Below the pieces are notes generated by a model that was not told the DNA's origin, did no database searches, and saw only the letters and a list, made by a program, of their open reading frames with translations. Positions 34,755 to 37,636 of a stretch of 37,636 bases of DNA are shown here, piece after piece. The stretch comes from JAGGAG01 sp031402225 (lineage in GTDB: Bacteria > Gemmatimonadota > Gemmatimonadetes > Gemmatimonadales > GWC2-71-9): assembly GCA_031402225.1 (NCBI GenBank), contig JANNSD010000121.1:1-37636 (forward strand), read 5' to 3'. Position numbers and translations under genes: made by a program. Numbering within the stretch: position 1 is the first letter of the stretch; the number at the start of each line of letters is the position of its first letter.

Positions 34755-35483
34755 TCAAATCGCGGCGGCGATCGCAATGGCCTCCCGGAGCGTGATCGTC
34801 TTCTCGTACAGCGATCGCCCAAGGATCGCGCCGGAGCACCCCGCCTCCCGCGCCGCAAACACATGCTCCGGGGCAGCGAAGCCGCCGCTGGCAATGACCT
34901 GGGCGCCCTGCCCAATCAGCGCCCCGCATCCCTCCAGATCCGGTCCGGTGAGCATCCCATCGCGCGCAATGTCGGTATAAACAATGGTCCTTATGCCGGC
35001 GTCGACGGCGCGTTGCGCTGCGTCCTCCACCCGCACCTCGGTGCGCTCGGTCCAGCCCCGCACCGCCACCATGCCCTCCCTGGCATCGAGCCCCACCGCC
35101 AGGCGGTCGGCGCCCACGGCACGCACCGCCTCGGCGAGCAGCTCCGGCGTCCGAACCACCGCCGTGCCAATCACCACACGCGTCACCCCGGCCTCAATCG
35201 CTGCGCCGATGGACGCCATGGTACGATAGCCGCCGCCCGCCTGGATGCTCACCGCCGGCCCGAGCGCCGCGACCATGGACGCCATCACCCGCAGGTTGTC
35301 GCCGTCCCCGAAGGCGCGGTCGAGGTCCACCACGTGGAGCCACGTGGCCCCGTCGGCCACGAACGCCTGGGCCTGCGACACCGGATCGTGGGAATACACC
35401 GTCTCCTTCGCCGCGTTGCCCTGGCTCAGGCGCACCACGCGGCCGTGACGCAGATCGATGGCAGGCAGGAGAATCACGCGCAC
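34755..35483 (-). CDS. hisA: ProFAR isomerase (HisA)
   Basis: HisA isomerises ProFAR to PRFAR in histidine synthesis. The 242-residue TIM barrel has the two catalytic aspartates D10 (LPAIDLRHG) and D171 (VYTDIARDGM), and the phosphate-binding blocks QAGGGYR, VIGTAV, ASGGFA and GAILGRSLYE. The Asp/Asp pair and VDLDRAFG point to HisA rather than HisF or TrpF. The start is GTG, at 35483 or six bases later at 35477; neither has a good ribosome site. No other his gene lies in the window, so this gene stands apart from an operon or the operon is elsewhere. Confidence 0.94.
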   Translation of the reverse strand: MRVILLPAIDLRHGRVVRLSQGNAAKETVYSHDPVSQAQAFVADGATWLHVVDLDRAFGDGDNLRVMASMVAALGPAVSIQAGGGYRTMASIGAAIEAGVTRVVIGTAVVRTPELLAEAVRAVGADRLAVGLDAREGMVAVRGWTERTEVRVEDAAQRAVDAGIRTIVYTDIARDGMLTGPDLEGCGALIGQGAQVIASGGFAAPEHVFAAREAGCSGAILGRSLYEKTITLREAIAIAAAI

Positions 35484-35581
35484 CCTGAGCGAAGGTTCAA
35501 TGGACAAGTGCCGCCGAGCTTCACAAGGTAATGGGGCAGCTCCTGCCGCTGCGACCAACTCCACCCGTGCCCGAGGACATC

Positions 35582-36079
35582 ATGCACCTGTTCCGCACCG
35601 CGGCCCTGCTCGCGACGCTGTCCGTGGCCCTGCCCGTCCGCGGGGCAGCACAGGAGGAGGAAGCACGGCCAGGGGCCTCGGAGGGGGAGCCCCGCTACCG
35701 CAACAAGGTCTCGGGGTTCGTCGGCGTTACGCTGGAGGCCGAGGAAGCGGCCGCCTTCACCCTGGGCATCGGATATCAGCGGCGTCTCGGCGGGTCGTTC
35801 AGCGTGGGCGTGCTCGCGGAGCGCGCCTTCGGCGAGTCGCGGTTCTTCCTCGCTGCCGCGGGACTCGCCTGGCAACCCTTGCGCCGGGTAATCCTGTATG
35901 TGGCCCCCGGCGTCGAGCTGTCGGGCGCCGACGACAAGACGTTCTTCGTGCTGCGGATTGGGGCGAACTACGACGTCGAGTTGACGGAGCGATGGACCAT
36001 CGGCCCGAACGTGGACGCCGACTTCGTGGATGGCCGGACCGTCTGGGTGCTGGGGGCAGAACTGGGGTACAGCTTCTGA
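35582..36079 (+). CDS. Small outer-membrane beta-barrel protein
   Basis: The 165-residue protein has a signal peptide (HLFRTAALLATLSVALPVRGAAQ), an acidic patch (EEEARPGASEGEP), then six to eight short amphipathic strands such as FVGVTLEAEEAAAFTLGIGY, SVGVLAERAF, FFVLRIGANYDVEL and the end VLGAELGYSF, with a terminal Phe as in barrel proteins. It fits an OmpA/OmpW-like eight-stranded barrel. The ATG at 35582 gives a clean signal peptide; an in-frame start at 35531 adds residues that would hide it. Function is unknown. Confidence 0.72.
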   Translation: MHLFRTAALLATLSVALPVRGAAQEEEARPGASEGEPRYRNKVSGFVGVTLEAEEAAAFTLGIGYQRRLGGSFSVGVLAERAFGESRFFLAAAGLAWQPLRRVILYVAPGVELSGADDKTFFVLRIGANYDVELTERWTIGPNVDADFVDGRTVWVLGAELGYSF

Positions 36080-36133
36080 GCCCAGCCGGGCCTGGTTGTC
36101 GGCGGCTTCGCGCCTGAAGCAGGCGCGAGAGAG

Positions 36134-36691
36134 TCATGCCGTCGGGGGAATCTCCAGGAGTCGGGCAATGTCCACCTCGAGGGAAGCCACCGCTTCGCGC
36201 GGCTGCCACAGCAGGCGCTCGAGTGCTACCTCGGGGCGGGAATCGCCCGGGCGCCAGCGCTCGATGAGCCGCGCCTCCACATCGACAATCCAGTACTCCG
36301 GCACACCGGCCTTCTGGAAGGACCGGCGCTTGAGCCCGCGATCGTATCGAGCGGTCGACGGTGAGAGCACCTCCGCAATAAGCAGCGGCACCGGTGCGTT
36401 GCCCCAGTCCTCGGCGAACCGAAGGTGCGGCAGCAGGAAGAGATCGGGCTGCGCTACCTGCTTCCCCCGGAGCGGCAGGTCCGCGGCCACCATGAACAGG
36501 TGACCCAGCGCGTGCGCGCTCACGTACGGCATGAGCGCGTCGTACAGTTGCTTGACGACGATCTCGTGCGTCCGGCGTGGCGCTGGCGTCACCACCAGCT
36601 CGCCATCGAACAGTTCGTGGCGCATTCCGTCGTCGGGAAGCGCCAGCACCTCGGCGCGGGTCCACGCGCGCTGCATATTGGGCATGGCCAT
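36134..36691 (-). CDS. Uma2 family nuclease-like protein
   Basis: The 185-residue protein has the Uma2 (DUF820) PD-(D/E)xK-like residues: D83 in AQPDLFLLP, E107 in LLIAEVLSPST, and K121 in YDRGLKRRSFQKAG, followed by GVPEYWIVD. The family has restriction-endonuclease folds and is very common in some phyla; its role (DNA repair, mobile elements or restriction) is unclear. ATG at 36691 or two codons later both fit; an in-frame start at 36766 adds a basic stretch unlike the family. No methyltransferase partner is seen nearby. Confidence 0.88.
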   Translation of the reverse strand: MAMPNMQRAWTRAEVLALPDDGMRHELFDGELVVTPAPRRTHEIVVKQLYDALMPYVSAHALGHLFMVAADLPLRGKQVAQPDLFLLPHLRFAEDWGNAPVPLLIAEVLSPSTARYDRGLKRRSFQKAGVPEYWIVDVEARLIERWRPGDSRPEVALERLLWQPREAVASLEVDIARLLEIPPTA

Positions 36692-36799
36692 AGGGTAGGC
36701 TCGGCGGGTGGGGGGACGCAAGGTACCATGCCGAACAGTGGAGCCCGCCGCCGCTCGAGCCATCATCGAACGGCGGCAGGCAGGGGCGATCGAGCGCCG

Positions 36800-37636
36800 C
36801 TAGTTGCTGGCCGCAGCCACCGCCGCGGCAGCCGCCTGCTTCTCCGGCTCGGACAACTGCGACGGCCCGAGCTTGATCTTCAGCGTGTCGATCGTGCCGG
36901 TGAAGTTGAACGGCACCGCGTAGGCGTTGTCATCCACCGGTGTCCTGGTATCGCTCCCGATATCGAAGGTCTCGTCGATCGACATCAATAGCGGGATCGT
37001 GTGCTTCACCGACTTGCGATCCACTTCCTTGCCATCTACGCTCAATACGCCGGTGCCACCCTTCGCCGGCCCGGGCCCGTCATACTTGAAGTCGAAGGTG
37101 ACCGTATGCGTTCCGGCACTGAGTGACGGCCCTTCCCACTTGAATCGCTCCAGATCCAGGAAGTTGTACAGGAACACCGGCTTCCCCCGGCCCATCCCCA
37201 GGGCACCCGCACCAAACACTACCACAACCCACGCTGCGCCGAAGTACGCGAGCCCGCGAGCGAACTTCCCGCCGCGGTTGGCGAGCAGGAGTACGAGGCC
37301 CAGGCCCGCCAGCGCCAGGCCGATGCGGCGGAACAGCGTCTCCCGGTACCACCAGTTGAAGCTGCGGCTCAGGTACAGCCCATAGCCGCCAAAGCGTCCG
37401 CCCAGCGTGGCGATCATGCCCTCCGCGCCGCCCTTGGGGATCGTCACCAGCGCTGAAATGGTGTAGTCGCGGTCGAGGATGCTCGGCGCGCTGCCAACCG
37501 GGATGCCGGGGTTGACGCCGCTGTAGGTGAATTCCGTCCTCCCGGCAATCGCGCTCGGCCGCTCGGTGAGCAGCCGCACGAAACCCGAGTTGTCCAGCGG
37601 GAAGACATTGTATTTCGCTGCCTCCGACAGGAACAG
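36800..37636 (-). CDS. Arylsulfatase, C-terminal part with inserted membrane hairpin; 5' end outside window
   Basis: The reading frame enters from the right edge as LFLSEAAKYNVFPLDNSG and continues RPSAIAGRTEFTYSG, typical of the arylsulfatase C-terminal region. Next come a beta domain (ALVTIPKGGAEGMIATLGGRF), then KPVFLYNFLDLERFKWEG, TVTFDFKYDGPGPAKGGTG, SVDGKEVDRKS, DETFDIGSDTRTPVDD and a terminal TIDTLKIKLGPSQL. Between GGYGLYL and GKPVFLYN sit about 60 extra residues (37187-37369), with two hydrophobic helices (RIGLALAGLGLVLLLA and LAYFGAAWVVVVFGAGAL). In the relatives I know these two blocks adjoin. The catalytic N-terminal part and any signal peptide are outside the window. It is a second sulfatase, separate from the one at 26395-28011. 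Confidence 0.85.
   Translation of the reverse strand: MFLSEAAKYNVFPLDNSGFVRLLTERPSAIAGRTEFTYSGVNPGIPVGSAPSILDRDYTISALVTIPKGGAEGMIATLGGRFGGYGLYLSRSFNWWYRETLFRRIGLALAGLGLVLLLANRGGKFARGLAYFGAAWVVVVFGAGALGMGRGKPVFLYNFLDLERFKWEGPSLSAGTHTVTFDFKYDGPGPAKGGTGVLSVDGKEVDRKSVKHTIPLLMSIDETFDIGSDTRTPVDDNAYAVPFNFTGTIDTLKIKLGPSQLSEPEKQAAAAAVAAASN

Overview
The window is GC-rich bacterial DNA, about 67-70% GC by eye, from a diderm: it encodes outer-membrane barrels, lipoproteins, a porin-like protein and a multiheme cytochrome. The mix of genes and the frequent GTG starts fit a Gemmatimonadota-like genome. That placement is inference from gene content only; no rRNA or other phylogenetic marker is present. I see no tRNA, rRNA, CRISPR array, phage or transposase gene, and no gene-free stretch longer than 300 bases.

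Left part (1-13960), all on the minus strand, read right to left. First comes alr-deoB-cdd-lipoprotein-barrel, a tightly overlapping operon that joins D-alanine supply, nucleoside salvage and an outer-membrane pair. Next is miaB-comFB-comEC-fbp: tRNA modification, two competence-type genes and gluconeogenesis. Last is fmdB-argS-pfkB-purM: a small zinc-ribbon protein, arginyl-tRNA synthetase, a sugar kinase and purine synthesis. Within these blocks most neighbours overlap by 4-8 bases, often as GTGA or ATGA, so translational coupling is likely.

Middle part (13993-22827). mazG (+) converges on asnS (-), and gdh (+) converges on recG (-). ftsY and recG form a minus-strand pair. A large von Willebrand-like membrane protein lies upstream of ftsY.

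Right part (22853-37636). A plus-strand run encodes an EEP-family hydrolase, a lipoprotein with an internal duplication, a membrane-anchored alpha/beta hydrolase, a PLDc_N/SHOCT membrane protein, an arylsulfatase and a shortened OprO/P-type porin. Then come an AI-2E-type permease (-), a DUF2252 protein (+), an eight-heme cytochrome c/TPR lipoprotein (-), a lysine/arginine repeat protein resembling histone H1 tails (+), hisA (-), a small barrel (+), a Uma2 nuclease (-) and the C-terminal part of a second arylsulfatase (-) cut by the window edge.

The most unusual structure is in the repeats. Three kinds of short repeat recur: a GAGGAGGAAC inverted-repeat family at three sites, 7-base tandem arrays at three sites, and one TCATCCTGAG element with 29-base and 17-base tandem units. 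Most of these start at, or run into, the stop codon of the preceding gene. In mazG and fbp the repeat supplies the last codons and the stop. In the cytochrome gene a 7-base array sits inside the reading frame.
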